A stretch of 29,550 bases of DNA from JAIVGV01 sp035295985 (GCA_035295985.1 DATHBT010000233.1:1-29550), one strand, 5' to 3'. Counted from the stretch's first letter, positions 7,970 through 15,122 are shown. Numbers and translations are program-made. Notes: a model not told the origin generated them from the sequence alone.

Positions 7970-8719
7970 TTGAGTCTGCTGCTGGAAGGGAAGCGCGCCT
8001 TCGTCTCGGGCGGGACGCGCGGTTTGGGCGCGGCGATGTGCGAGGTCTTCGCGCGCGAGGGCGCGGACGTGGCCTTCAGCTACCACTCGCGCGACGACCT
8101 GGCGGAAGAAGTCGCCGCGAAAGTTCGTGCGCACGGCCGCCGCGCGCACGCCGACAAAGTCTCCGTCACGGATCGCGTCGGGATGAAGCGGCTCGTGCGA
8201 CACCTCGTCGAGGAGTGGGGCGGCATCGACATCCTCGTCAACAACGCCGCCGTCAACAGGGGCGACAACTTCGCGACGACCACCGACCGCTCCTGGGACA
8301 CGGTGATCGACACGAACGTCAACAGCCTCTTCGCCGTCACAAAACCCATCTACAAGCAGATGATCCGCCAGCGCGGCGGCTCGATCCTCAACATCACCTC
8401 CATCGGCGCGATCCGCTCGCTCCCCACCTCAGTCCACTACGCCACCTCCAAGGCGGCGATGATCGGTTTTACGAAGTGCCTCTCGCGCGAGGCCGCCACC
8501 TTCGGCGTGCGCGTCAACGCCATCGCCGCCGGCATCTTCGACACAGACCTCGGCCACACGCTGCCCGAGCGGCTCGTCGAGATGCACAAGATGTGGATTC
8601 CGAGCGGGCGGCTGGGGCAGCCCGCGGAGTTGGCCGAGTTCGCCGCCTTCATGGTCAGCGAGCGCAACAGCTTCATGAACGGCGAGATCGTCATCATCGA
8701 CGGCGGCGCGATCACGTAA
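7970..8719 (+). CDS. SDR family NAD(P)-dependent oxidoreductase (FabG-like)
   Basis: A 249-residue classical short-chain dehydrogenase/reductase. The cofactor motif is SGGTRGLG near residue 15, followed by NNAAV, NITSIG with the catalytic Ser, and YATSK (Y157, K161). It ends with the family's usual IDGGAIT-like tail. It starts at a TTG: MSLLLEGKRAFVSGG is the natural SDR N-terminus, and GGAG at 7956-7959 lies 10 bases before it. The nearest relatives by eye are 3-oxoacyl-ACP reductases and glucose dehydrogenase-like enzymes; the substrate cannot be assigned. It stands alone between its own promoter and a strong downstream hairpin, so it is probably monocistronic. Confidence 0.85.
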   Translation: MSLLLEGKRAFVSGGTRGLGAAMCEVFAREGADVAFSYHSRDDLAEEVAAKVRAHGRRAHADKVSVTDRVGMKRLVRHLVEEWGGIDILVNNAAVNRGDNFATTTDRSWDTVIDTNVNSLFAVTKPIYKQMIRQRGGSILNITSIGAIRSLPTSVHYATSKAAMIGFTKCLSREAATFGVRVNAIAAGIFDTDLGHTLPERLVEMHKMWIPSGRLGQPAELAEFAAFMVSERNSFMNGEIVIIDGGAIT

Positions 8720-8776
8720 AACACGCGGGCGGGACGACAGCAGGCGCCCGGTGGCCGGCACCGTCCGTAAAGACGA

Positions 8777-8821
8777 GACGAAAGGCGCGCTCAGATTTGA
8801 TCACTGAGCGCGCCTTTCGTC
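8777..8821 (+). terminator. Perfect 18-bp hairpin after the SDR gene
   Basis: The arms 8777-8794 and 8804-8821 are perfectly complementary over 18 bases with a 9-base loop (ATTTGATCA). Flanking CGTCCG (8762-8767) can also pair with CGGACG (8824-8829). The T content after the stem is low, so it is a terminator by position and strength rather than by a classical tail. Confidence 0.7.
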
Positions 8822-8851
8822 TTCGGACGCGGACTTGTCCGGTTTCACATC

Positions 8852-8880
8852 TTGGAAGTGAAATCGAATTTCAATATTAA
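8852..8880 (+). promoter_or_regulatory. Distal ferritin promoter with the operator in its spacer
   Basis: TTGGAA (8852-8857), a 17-base spacer and TATTAA (8875-8880). The Fur-like palindrome at 8859-8873 occupies the spacer almost exactly, so a bound repressor would block polymerase. Confidence 0.45.
8859..8873. promoter_or_regulatory. Fur-like palindromic operator upstream of the ferritin gene
   Basis: TGAAATCGAATTTCA is a 15-base near-palindrome of 7-1-7 form. It differs by one central base from the core of the palindrome at 9967-9987, before the convergent small gene. An additional TTTCAC (8843-8848) faces GTGAAA (8858-8863), so two overlapping dyads are present. The 7-1-7 layout is that of Fur/PerR family boxes and the target gene is an iron-storage type protein. 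The regulator identity is inferred. Confidence 0.6.
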
Positions 8881-8904
8881 GTCGAACTATTCCAACACTT
8901 ATGC

Positions 8905-8933
8905 TTGACCCGGAGTCGGAATGCGGTTACTAT
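8905..8933 (+). promoter_or_regulatory. Proximal ferritin promoter
   Basis: TTGACC (8905-8910), a 17-base spacer and TACTAT (8928-8933), close to the sigma70 consensus, with a leader of about 43 bases to the ATG. The operator lies upstream of its -35, so this promoter may be constitutive or activated rather than repressed by the bound factor. Confidence 0.6.
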
Positions 8934-8982
8934 CCGCGCGTCTTTCGGGATTCAATCGTCAGGTTTCGGCAGGAGGGTTGTG

Positions 8983-9444
8983 ATGGCGAACGCTAAGCTG
9001 ATCGAGAGTCTGAACCGGGCGCTGAGCCTTGAGCTGACGGCGGTCATCCAGTACATGCAGCACAGCTTTCTGGTGACCGGCGCGGAGCGCGAAGTTTACC
9101 GCTCCTACTTCCGCGACCAGAGCGGGGAGTCGCACGATCACGCCGAGATGCTCGGCGACAAGGTCGTCTCGCTCGGCGGCGTGCCGACGGTCGAGCCTGC
9201 GATGATCCGTCAGTCAACTGATCTCTCCGAGATGCTGCGGCAGGATTTGGAGATGGAGCGCGAGGCGCTCGCGGCCTACATGGAAGCCTGGAACGCCTGC
9301 GGCGACGAGGAGCTTCCCACCCGCTTCCTCCTCGAAGGCCGCATCGCGGACGAGCAGCGCCACGTCGAGGAACTGGAAAAGCTGACCTCGGAGCGCCGCG
9401 CCAGCGTCACGAAGGAGAAGATCACGCTGCGGCAGGTCGTGTAG
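8983..9444 (+). CDS. Ferritin-like di-iron protein (bacterioferritin type)
   Basis: A 153-residue four-helix bundle protein of the bacterioferritin/ferritin-like superfamily. Likely iron ligands are E17 (LELTAVIQY), E49 with H53 (ESHDHAE), E94 and the pair E124/H127 (ADEQRH). The first ExxH motif is altered: the glutamate lies four, not three, residues before the histidine, so the ferroxidase site may differ slightly. It would oxidise and store iron or detoxify peroxide in the cytoplasm. The start is decided by a perfect AGGAGGG at 8971-8977, 5 bases before the ATG; a longer in-frame start at 8905 falls inside the -35 element and is rejected. It carries two promoters and a Fur-like operator, and ends before a strong bidirectional terminator. 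Confidence 0.85.
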   Translation: MANAKLIESLNRALSLELTAVIQYMQHSFLVTGAEREVYRSYFRDQSGESHDHAEMLGDKVVSLGGVPTVEPAMIRQSTDLSEMLRQDLEMEREALAAYMEAWNACGDEELPTRFLLEGRIADEQRHVEELEKLTSERRASVTKEKITLRQVV

Positions 9445-9462
9445 GGGAGAACCGGGTGGGCC

Positions 9463-9490
9463 GTAAGCGGTGAGCGGTAAGCAGTAAGAA
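9463..9490. repeat. Heptamer array, GTAAGCG family (four units)
   Basis: Four consecutive 7-base units: GTAAGCG, GTGAGCG, GTAAGCA, GTAAGAA. It lies 18 bases after the ferritin stop codon, between converging genes, just before the bidirectional terminator. The same family occurs as a hairpin at 25647-25725, also between converging genes. Confidence 0.75.
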
Positions 9491-9513
9491 AACAAGCGGA
9501 AAGCCGAGAGTTA

Positions 9514-9555
9514 AAAAGGCAGCCGGCGACTCGTGGAGTCAGCCGGCTGCCTTTT
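9514..9555. terminator. Bidirectional terminator between converging genes
   Basis: AAAAGGCAGCCGGC plus GACTC (9514-9532) pairs with GAGTC, one bulged A, and GCCGGCTGCCTTTT (9536-9555), around a 3-base loop. The A tract on one side and the T tract on the other make it work on both strands, ending the ferritin transcript and the opposing small-gene transcript. Confidence 0.9.
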
Positions 9556-9610
9556 GAACTTTTGCCGCCTTTGATTTTTTACGGAATCGCCCGCAACAGT
9601 CGGATTGTGC

Positions 9611-9904
9611 TCAGGCGATGGTCGGCATGTGAATGACTTTGGCCGCGGCCACCGGCTGATCCGATTCCGCACGTTTGGACGCGAGCCGGCGGCGGGCGAC
9701 GGTGACGGCGCGGTGCAGCTCGTCGAGTTGATCTACTTCCAACTCGATGGTCTTCTGCGCGCACCAGCCGAGGCCGTCCGTCCAGGTAGAGAGGCGGAGG
9801 GCAAGGCACTCTTCGCCGTCACGATGCTGCATGACGACCTCGATCTTCTGTTCGGGGCGTGAAGAATTGAGGGCCTGCGCCGCCGTCTGGTTTTGAGTCC
9901 GCAA
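9611..9904 (-). CDS. 97-residue unknown protein, co-regulated with the ferritin gene
   Basis: I do not recognise this protein. It starts at TTG (9904) with GGAG about 12 bases upstream, and reads as a polar N-terminus, then alternating segments KIEVVMQ, CLALRLS and KTIELEVDQL suggesting beta strands, then a helix (LDELHRAVTVARRRL). The pattern loosely recalls PC4-like single-strand nucleic acid binding domains, but that is only a guess. It is judged real because a near-consensus promoter (TTGACA, 18-base spacer, CATAAT) and a 21-base palindrome lie upstream in the right orientation, and a bidirectional terminator follows. The palindrome is shared with the ferritin gene, so a role in iron or oxidative stress is plausible. 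The 85-residue opposite-strand frame has no such signals. Confidence 0.65.
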   Translation of the reverse strand: MRTQNQTAAQALNSSRPEQKIEVVMQHRDGEECLALRLSTWTDGLGWCAQKTIELEVDQLDELHRAVTVARRRLASKRAESDQPVAAAKVIHMPTIA

Positions 9905-9966
9905 GGTTTTAGAAAACTCCTTCGAGCGTTCTGACCGCGTTCTGACCGGATTTCAGTCTCTGACGA

Positions 9967-9987
9967 AATTGAAATCCAATTTCAATT
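9967..9987. promoter_or_regulatory. 21-base palindromic operator of the small gene
   Basis: Arms AATTGAAAT and ATTTCAATT are perfect 9-base complements around CCA. The core TGAAATCCAATTTCA differs by one base from the ferritin operator. It begins 4 bases beyond the -10 element on the minus strand and covers the expected transcription start, the classic repressor position. Confidence 0.7.
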
Positions 9988-9990
9988 AAG

Positions 9991-10020
9991 ATTATGCCCG
10001 CCGGCGCGTCGGGCTGTCAA
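9991..10020 (-). promoter_or_regulatory. Near-consensus promoter of the small gene
   Basis: On the minus strand TTGACA (10020-10015), an 18-base spacer and CATAAT (9996-9991). The leader would be about 80 bases. A -35 this strong next to an operator suggests a gene kept silent by a repressor and strongly induced. Confidence 0.7.
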
Positions 10021-10064
10021 GCGTTTATTTCAAGGCGGGTACGTTTTTTGTTTGCGGGAAGAGT

Positions 10065-10150
10065 TCACCGCCGCAAACGCGCAGGACGCAGATCGCCCAG
10101 GCGGCGGAAGGCGGCGGCGGAGGAAAGCCAGTTACGGAAACCCTGTGAAG
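10065..10150 (-). pseudogene. Remnant resembling the 3' end of lpxD
   Basis: Read on the minus strand this segment encodes FRNWLSSAAAFRRLGD and stops soon after. The intact LpxD just upstream has DWLRSTAAFRRLGE near its C-terminus. At DNA level 24 bases (10094-10117) are identical to lpxD bases 10285-10308, and similarity continues with gaps on one side. It has no start codon or complete domain. It is either a decayed tandem duplication of the lpxD 3' end or a copied fragment. The rest of 9905-10204 holds only the small gene's promoter and operator. Confidence 0.5.
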
Positions 10151-10204
10151 TCACCCCAACATTTCTGGCAATGGTGAACTGTCAGTCGGGGGAGGTGGCA
10201 AATG

Positions 10205-11257
10205 TTATTCGTCGGTTTCGGGGGCGCGGCCCTGTTCGAGTGCGGCGAGCCTTTCTTCGAGCTGTCGGACGGTGCGCGCCATCTCGCCCAGGCGGCGGAA
10301 GGCGGCGGTCGAGCGCAGCCAGTCGCGGTTGTCGAAGGCCGGGATGCCGGAGATGACTTTGCCCGCGGGGACGTTGTGGCTCGTCGCGCTCTTGGCCGTG
10401 ATGACCGCGTCGTCGCCGACGGTCAGGTGGCCCGCCACGCCCGCCTGGCCCGCGAGGATGACGCGGCGGCCGACGTGTGAGCTGCCCGCCAGCCCCACCT
10501 GCGCGCACAGCAGCGAGTCTTCGCCGACCGTGCAGGAGTGGCCGATCTGCACGAGGTTGTCGATCTTCGCGCCGCGGCGGATGCGCGTCTCGCCGACCGA
10601 CGCGCAGTCGATGGTCGCGCCCGCGCCGATCTCCACGTCGTCTTCGATCACCACGCGGCCCGTCTGCGGAATCTTCAGCCAGCGGCCCTCCTCGTCCTTC
10701 GCGTAGCCGAAGCCGTCGGAGCCGACGACCGCGTTGTTATGAATCATGACGCGCGCTCCGACGATTGTGCCCTCGCGTAGAGCGACGCCGGAGTGGACTA
10801 TCGTGTCTTCTCCAATGTTCACGCCGTCGTACAGGGTCGCGTTCGCGTGAATCTCGGAGCGCGCGCCGATGTCGACATGCCGACCGACGACGGCGCACGG
10901 GCCGACGTAGGCCGACCCGTGGACGCGCGCCGACGGGTCGATGACCGCCGACGGGTGGACGGAAGGGCCGCGGCGCGGTTCGGGGTGGAAGAGCCGTAGT
11001 GCGCGCGTGTACGCGAGGTATGGGTCGCGAGCGCGCAGGATCGCGATGTCGTCGCGGCCCGCCTCGGCATTCTCGGCGAGGTAAATCGCCGAAGCGCGGG
11101 TCGTCTTCACGCGCGGCGTGTATCGCGGGTTCGAGAGGAAGGTGACGTGGCCCGGCCCGGCCTCGTCCAGCCCGGCCGCGCCTGTGATTTCGATCTCACC
11201 GGCCGACTCCGGGTCGACGCGCGCGCCGGTCCGGGCGGCGAGTTCTGAAAGTCTCAT
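10205..11257 (-). CDS. lpxD: UDP-3-O-acylglucosamine N-acyltransferase (lipid A synthesis)
   Basis: A 350-residue LpxD, of the family's usual length. It adds the N-linked hydroxyacyl chain from acyl-ACP to UDP-3-O-acylglucosamine, the third committed step of lipid A synthesis, in the cytoplasm. The N-terminal uridine-binding domain (1-100) includes VTFLSNPRY. A left-handed beta helix of hexapeptide repeats (about 105-300) contains NLVQIGHSCTVGED with the catalytic His, and LAGQAGVAGHLTVGD. A C-terminal helix (RLGEMARTVRQLEERLAAL) would form the trimer bundle. The gene shows the organism makes lipid A and is Gram-negative. It follows priA on the same strand; the whole gap between them is a heptamer hairpin, and no Shine-Dalgarno sequence precedes its ATG (the leader reads AATTTCCTT). 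Confidence 0.95.
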   Translation of the reverse strand: MRLSELAARTGARVDPESAGEIEITGAAGLDEAGPGHVTFLSNPRYTPRVKTTRASAIYLAENAEAGRDDIAILRARDPYLAYTRALRLFHPEPRRGPSVHPSAVIDPSARVHGSAYVGPCAVVGRHVDIGARSEIHANATLYDGVNIGEDTIVHSGVALREGTIVGARVMIHNNAVVGSDGFGYAKDEEGRWLKIPQTGRVVIEDDVEIGAGATIDCASVGETRIRRGAKIDNLVQIGHSCTVGEDSLLCAQVGLAGSSHVGRRVILAGQAGVAGHLTVGDDAVITAKSATSHNVPAGKVISGIPAFDNRDWLRSTAAFRRLGEMARTVRQLEERLAALEQGRAPETDE

Positions 11258-11266
11258 AAGGAAATT

Positions 11267-11383
11267 GTCCGTGGTCAGTTGTCCGTTGTCCGTTGTTTGT
11301 GTTCGGGCAGCTAGCCGCTAAATCTGAGGCATTAAGCCCGCGTAACCGTGAGCAACGGACAACTGACCACGGACGACTGACGG
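11267..11383. repeat. Heptamer hairpin, GTCCGTT family, between priA and lpxD
   Basis: One arm has five 7-base units: GTCCGTG, GTCAGTT, GTCCGTT, GTCCGTT, GTTTGTG (11267-11301). Bases 11267-11288 are perfectly complementary to 11353-11374 (22 bp), with a 64-base loop that holds unrelated sequence. The element runs from just after the priA stop (11388) to 9 bases before the lpxD ATG (11257). Confidence 0.85.
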
Positions 11384-11387
11384 ATTG

Positions 11388-13985
11388 TTACATCAGGTTG
11401 ACGGGGTCGATTTCAACATTGACGGAGTGGAGGTCGCAACCGCGGGCGGCTGCCGAGGCGAGGCCGAGGTCGAGCACGGCGCGCAGGCGCGGGCGGCTGC
11501 GCGACTTGACGAGCAGTTGGAACCTATGCTCGCCGCGCAGGCGCGCGAGCGGCGCGGGCGCGGGGCCGAGCACGCGGCACGAGCGATCCTCATTCGCCTC
11601 TTCGAGCGCCTCCTTGATGCCGACCGCGTTCTCGTGGACGCGCGAGGCGTCCGCGCCGTGGACGAGCAGCGCGGCGAGCGAGACGAATGGCGGGTAGCTC
11701 AAGTTCCGCCGGTAGCGAATCTCCTCTTCGTAGAACAACTCGTAGGATTGCGCGCAGGCGTGGCGCAAAGCGTAGTGTTCGGGGTGGTAGGTCTGGACGA
11801 GCACGCGCCCACGGCGGTCGCCCCGGCCGGCGCGCCCCGCGACCTGCGTGAGCAGTTGGAAGGTGCGCTCGGCGGCGCGGAAGTCGGGCATCGCGAGGCC
11901 GGCGTCCACCGAGACGACGCCGACGAGCGTGACGTTATGAAAGTCGTGGCCCTTCGCGATCATCTGCGTGCCGACGAGCATGTCCAGCTCGCCCGCGCCG
12001 AAGCGCAGGATGGCCTGCTCGTAGGTGCGGCGTCGCGAGGTCGTGTCGCGGTCTAATCGCGCGATGCGGAGCGCGGGGAACTTCTGCTGGATAATCTCCT
12101 CGATCTGCTCCGTGCCCTCGCCGACGTAGAAGATGTATACGCCCTTGCACGCGGGACATTGCGCGGGCGGGCGCTGGCGGAAGTCGCAGTAGTGGCAGAC
12201 GAGGCTGCGCTCGCGGCGGTGGAAGGTGAGCGTCACGTCGCAGTTCGGGCACTGCATGCGCTCGCCGCAGGAGCGGCAGACGAGGAAGGTCGAGTAGCCG
12301 CGCCGGTTCAGAAGTATGATCGACTGCTCGCCGCGCCCGTGCGTCTCGGCGACGGCCGCCAAGAGTTCGTCAGAGAGCGGTTGTGCTTTCCCCGCGCGCG
12401 CGAAGACCGAGCGCATGTCAACGATCTCGGCCGAAGCCATCGCGCGGTTGGCGATGCGGTTGGGCAGTTCGAGGTAGCGGTACTTACCGGCGCGCGCGTT
12501 GTGGAAGGATTCGAGCGAGGGCGTGGCCGAGCCTAAGACCACGATGGCGCGCTCGCGGTGCGCGCGCACGACCGCCGTGTCGCGCCCGTTGTAGTAAGGC
12601 GACTCGGCCTGCCTGTAAGACGACTCGTGCTCCTCGTCCACTACGATGACGCCGAGGTTTCGCACCGGCGCGAAGACGGCCGAGCGCGTGCCGATGACGA
12701 CGCGCGCCTCGCCCCGCCGGATGCGTCCCCACTCGTCGAAACGCTCGCCCGCCGTGAGAGACGAGTGAAAGATGGCGACCGCGTCGCCGAAGTGCGCGCG
12801 CAGGCGGCGCGAGAAGACGGGCGTCAGCGCGATCTCCGGGACGAGCATCATCGCCGAGCGCCCCTGGCGGAGCGCGGAGCGCATCGCGCGGATGTAGATT
12901 TCGGTCTTGCCGCTGCCCGTCACGCCGTGGAGCAGGAACGCTTTGAAGCCGCGCGCATCGATTGCCGTTTCGATCTCCGCGAGGGCTTCGCGCTGCTCCG
13001 CCGTCAAAACCAGATCGTCGGCCGCCGGCAGCTTCGCGCCCGCGAGCGGGTCGCGGCGGATTTCCCGCGCGAACACTTCGACGAGGCCGCGCCGTTCGAG
13101 CGACTGGACGGCCGACGGGCCCGCGCCCGACGCCTCGACGAGTTCCGCGAAAAGCATCTCGCCGCCGCGCGCGATGAGTGTTTCGACGACGCTTCGCTGC
13201 TGAACCGTCAGTTCGCGCCCGCCGCCGTTGCCGCCGTCTCGGCCGTTCCTGCCCGCTTCGCCCGCCCCGTTTTCGTGTGAGTCCGAACCTGACGCGCCCG
13301 CCCGCGGCGGGAGTAGTCGGACGGCCTTGCGCCGCTTCGTGCGGGCGAGCGCGGTGCGCTGACGGTGGTGAACGGTGAGCCAGCCGGAGCTTTCGAGCTG
13401 GCGCACGGCCGCGGCGGCGCGCGCCGGGCCGACTTCCGTAGCGACGCGGCGGAGCGTGACTTCAGTCTCCTCGGCGACGAGACGCAGCACGCGCGCCTTC
13501 GCCGTCGCCGCGCGGCGCGGCGGCAGGCGGGCGAGTTCGTCTCGGCCGTCGGGCGTGACGGTCAGAACCTGTTCGACCGTCGCGTTGAGGCCCGCGGGCA
13601 GCGCGGCCTTGATAACTTCGCCCCAGGGCGCGGCGTAGTAGTCTGCGATCCAGCGTGTGATTTCGAGGACTTCGGGCGTGACCAGAGGCTCCGCGTCGAG
13701 CAGTTCTTCGGCCTCCTTGATCTCGACCTCTTCGAGTTCGACCGAGGGGTCGAGTTCGTCGTGCAGCGCGACGACGTAAGCGGTCACGAGCTTGCGTCCG
13801 AAGGGCACGAGCAGGCGCGAGCCGACGCGCACGTCTTCGGCCAGCGCGGCCGGCAGCCGGTAGGTGAAGGTGCGCTGCACGCGCACGGGCACGGCCACCT
13901 CCGCGAACTGCGGGGCACTTTCGTTGCTCGTTCCGTGGTGCGCGTCGAGGTCGGGAGTCCTGACGGGGGCGTTCGTGCTCGGCAC
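11388..13985 (-). CDS. priA: Primosomal replication restart helicase
   Basis: An 865-residue PriA, the 3'-to-5' helicase that recognises abandoned replication forks and reloads the replisome. The N-terminal 3'-end-binding domain begins FAEVAVPVRVQRTFTYRLP. The helicase core carries Walker A GVTGSGKTE and the DEEH box (VVDEEHE). A zinc-binding insert has eight cysteines in CxxC pairs (CRSCGERMQCPNC, then CHYCDF and CPACKG). The last motifs (GTQMIAKGHDF, QVAGRAGRGDR) are typical. A polar insertion of about 40 residues between the N-terminal half and the helicase core (ASGSDSHENGAG..) is lineage-specific. The start codon is GTG at 13985; no strong ribosome binding site is visible. lpxD follows across a heptamer hairpin. 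Confidence 0.95.
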   Translation of the reverse strand: MPSTNAPVRTPDLDAHHGTSNESAPQFAEVAVPVRVQRTFTYRLPAALAEDVRVGSRLLVPFGRKLVTAYVVALHDELDPSVELEEVEIKEAEELLDAEPLVTPEVLEITRWIADYYAAPWGEVIKAALPAGLNATVEQVLTVTPDGRDELARLPPRRAATAKARVLRLVAEETEVTLRRVATEVGPARAAAAVRQLESSGWLTVHHRQRTALARTKRRKAVRLLPPRAGASGSDSHENGAGEAGRNGRDGGNGGGRELTVQQRSVVETLIARGGEMLFAELVEASGAGPSAVQSLERRGLVEVFAREIRRDPLAGAKLPAADDLVLTAEQREALAEIETAIDARGFKAFLLHGVTGSGKTEIYIRAMRSALRQGRSAMMLVPEIALTPVFSRRLRAHFGDAVAIFHSSLTAGERFDEWGRIRRGEARVVIGTRSAVFAPVRNLGVIVVDEEHESSYRQAESPYYNGRDTAVVRAHRERAIVVLGSATPSLESFHNARAGKYRYLELPNRIANRAMASAEIVDMRSVFARAGKAQPLSDELLAAVAETHGRGEQSIILLNRRGYSTFLVCRSCGERMQCPNCDVTLTFHRRERSLVCHYCDFRQRPPAQCPACKGVYIFYVGEGTEQIEEIIQQKFPALRIARLDRDTTSRRRTYEQAILRFGAGELDMLVGTQMIAKGHDFHNVTLVGVVSVDAGLAMPDFRAAERTFQLLTQVAGRAGRGDRRGRVLVQTYHPEHYALRHACAQSYELFYEEEIRYRRNLSYPPFVSLAALLVHGADASRVHENAVGIKEALEEANEDRSCRVLGPAPAPLARLRGEHRFQLLVKSRSRPRLRAVLDLGLASAAARGCDLHSVNVEIDPVNLM

Positions 13986-14085
13986 GCGGAGAAGTTACCG
14001 CGGCGCGGCGAAAAAAGGGAAGTGCGGACGGCGTGAAATGTTCGGCGAAAACGTTTCCGGCGGGCGTGCGACTCTCCCTTGCGCC

Positions 14086-14487
14086 TCACTCGGCCGCCCG
14101 CTCCCGCCGAACTTCGGGCAGCGGGCGCAGGCTCAGGACGAGCGACAGGATCGCGACGGCGAAGCCGACGGTCTTGATGACGAGCACCCACTCGGCGGAG
14201 ACCGGCGCGGGGTCGGGCAGGCCCTGCCTGACGCGATCAATCTGGAAGAAGAAGCTCGGGTAGATCATCCCGCACGCGAAGCCCCACCCGGCGGCGAGGA
14301 AACGCTGCCCCGTGCGCGGGTCGCGCAGCACGCGCCACGCGCCGTAGAGCAGCAGCCCGGCGAGGAAGAAGTCGTCGAAGTAGGCGGCCGGGTCTTCGCG
14401 CCAGGTGCCCCACCTGCGGATCGTCTCGGCGATGGGCGTCAGCACGCCGATCACGAAGGCGGCGTCGCGGCTGAAACGGATGCTCAT
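14086..14487 (-). CDS. Small polytopic membrane protein, unknown
   Basis: A 133-residue protein with about four hydrophobic segments (roughly 8-22, 39-57, 66-86 and 103-125), charged loops and a basic C-terminus. I do not recognise a family. It lies 36 bases after the second glycosylase on the same strand and about 100 bases before priA, so it may be co-transcribed. The start at 14487 has no evident Shine-Dalgarno sequence. Composition is ordinary for the window, and the reading frame with conserved-looking hydrophobic segments supports a real gene. Confidence 0.7.
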   Translation of the reverse strand: MSIRFSRDAAFVIGVLTPIAETIRRWGTWREDPAAYFDDFFLAGLLLYGAWRVLRDPRTGQRFLAAGWGFACGMIYPSFFFQIDRVRQGLPDPAPVSAEWVLVIKTVGFAVAILSLVLSLRPLPEVRRERAAE

Positions 14488-14523
14488 TGTTCGTTATCGC
14501 GGGCCGGCGGCGCGCGGCACAAC

Positions 14524-15114
14524 TCATTTGCCGGCGAGGAAGTCGCGCACCTTCTTCATGTCCTCCCAGACTTCGCGCTTCTTCGAGGGGTCGCGCAGGA
14601 GGTAGGCCGGGTTGAAGGTGGGCATGAGGTGCGCGCCGTGGTAGTCGTGGAACTCGCCGCGCACCTGCGAGATCGGTTTCTTGGTGCGGAGCAGGGCGCG
14701 CGTCGGCGTGTTGCCGAAGCTGATGATGACTTGCGGGCGGACGGCGGCCATCTCGCGGTGCAGGTAGGGCGTGAAGAACTTGAGCACGTCGGGCGTCAGC
14801 TCGTCGCCCGTCGAGATCATTTTGACGACGTTGGTCAGGTAGCAGTCGGCGCGGCGCAGGCCGACCGAGAGGAGGATTTTGTCGAGCATCTGGCCGGCCG
14901 GCCCCATGAAGGGTTTCCCGCTGTCGATGTCTGGCGGGCCGGGCGACTCGCCGACGACCGCCGCGCGCGCTCCGCGCTTCCCCGCGCCGAAGATGAAGAT
15001 GCGATCCCTGTACTGCGGCAGTTGCTTGGCGCGCTGGAGGAGTTCGGCGTTGATCTCTTCGGGCGTCTCGTCGCGCGCCGCCGGCCCGTCGTCGAAGAGT
15101 GAGAGTTCGGCCAT
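14524..15114 (-). CDS. Uracil-DNA glycosylase family 4-like protein without Fe-S cysteines
   Basis: A 196-residue member of the uracil-DNA glycosylase superfamily, closest by eye to family 4. Motif 1 reads GESPGPPD and the KPFMGPAGQMLD segment is retained. It lacks all four cysteines that bind the [4Fe-4S] cluster in family 4: the CxxC lead is absent, and the usual CRPxxNRxPxxxExxxC region is replaced by KMISTGDELTPDVLKFF. Motif 2 reads FNPAYLL, with Asn where family 4 has His. Its C-terminus (AYLLRDPSKKRE.WEDMKKVRD) is almost identical to that of the next gene upstream, so the two are tandem paralogs. The start at 15114 is set by the N-terminus MAELSLFDDG; longer starts read into the repeat element. 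Activity may be altered or absent. Confidence 0.8.
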   Translation of the reverse strand: MAELSLFDDGPAARDETPEEINAELLQRAKQLPQYRDRIFIFGAGKRGARAAVVGESPGPPDIDSGKPFMGPAGQMLDKILLSVGLRRADCYLTNVVKMISTGDELTPDVLKFFTPYLHREMAAVRPQVIISFGNTPTRALLRTKKPISQVRGEFHDYHGAHLMPTFNPAYLLRDPSKKREVWEDMKKVRDFLAGK

Positions 15115-15122
15115 AAAAAACT

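Noticed and set aside
9605..9862. Plus-strand frame of 85 codons opposite the small gene
   Set aside because: No promoter, operator or ribosome binding site in that orientation; the minus-strand frame has all three.
10041..10078. GTTTGCGG/CCGCAAAC hairpin beside a T run, as a terminator of lpxD
   Set aside because: The T run is on the wrong side for either strand: plus-strand T bases come before the stem, and the minus strand has A bases after it.
10202..10480. Plus-strand frame with a GGGGGAGG site just before its ATG
   Set aside because: It is antisense to the lpxD 3' coding sequence; the Shine-Dalgarno-like string lies at a natural G-run and no family match is seen.
13365..13385. GGTGGTGAACGGTGAGCC string resembling the heptamer repeats
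   Set aside because: It lies inside priA codons that read as a normal winged-helix segment (WLTVHHRQ); coincidence is the simplest reading.
13864..15102. 412-codon open frame on the plus strand
   Set aside because: Antisense to the priA start, the small membrane protein and the glycosylase gene; composition typical of shadow frames.
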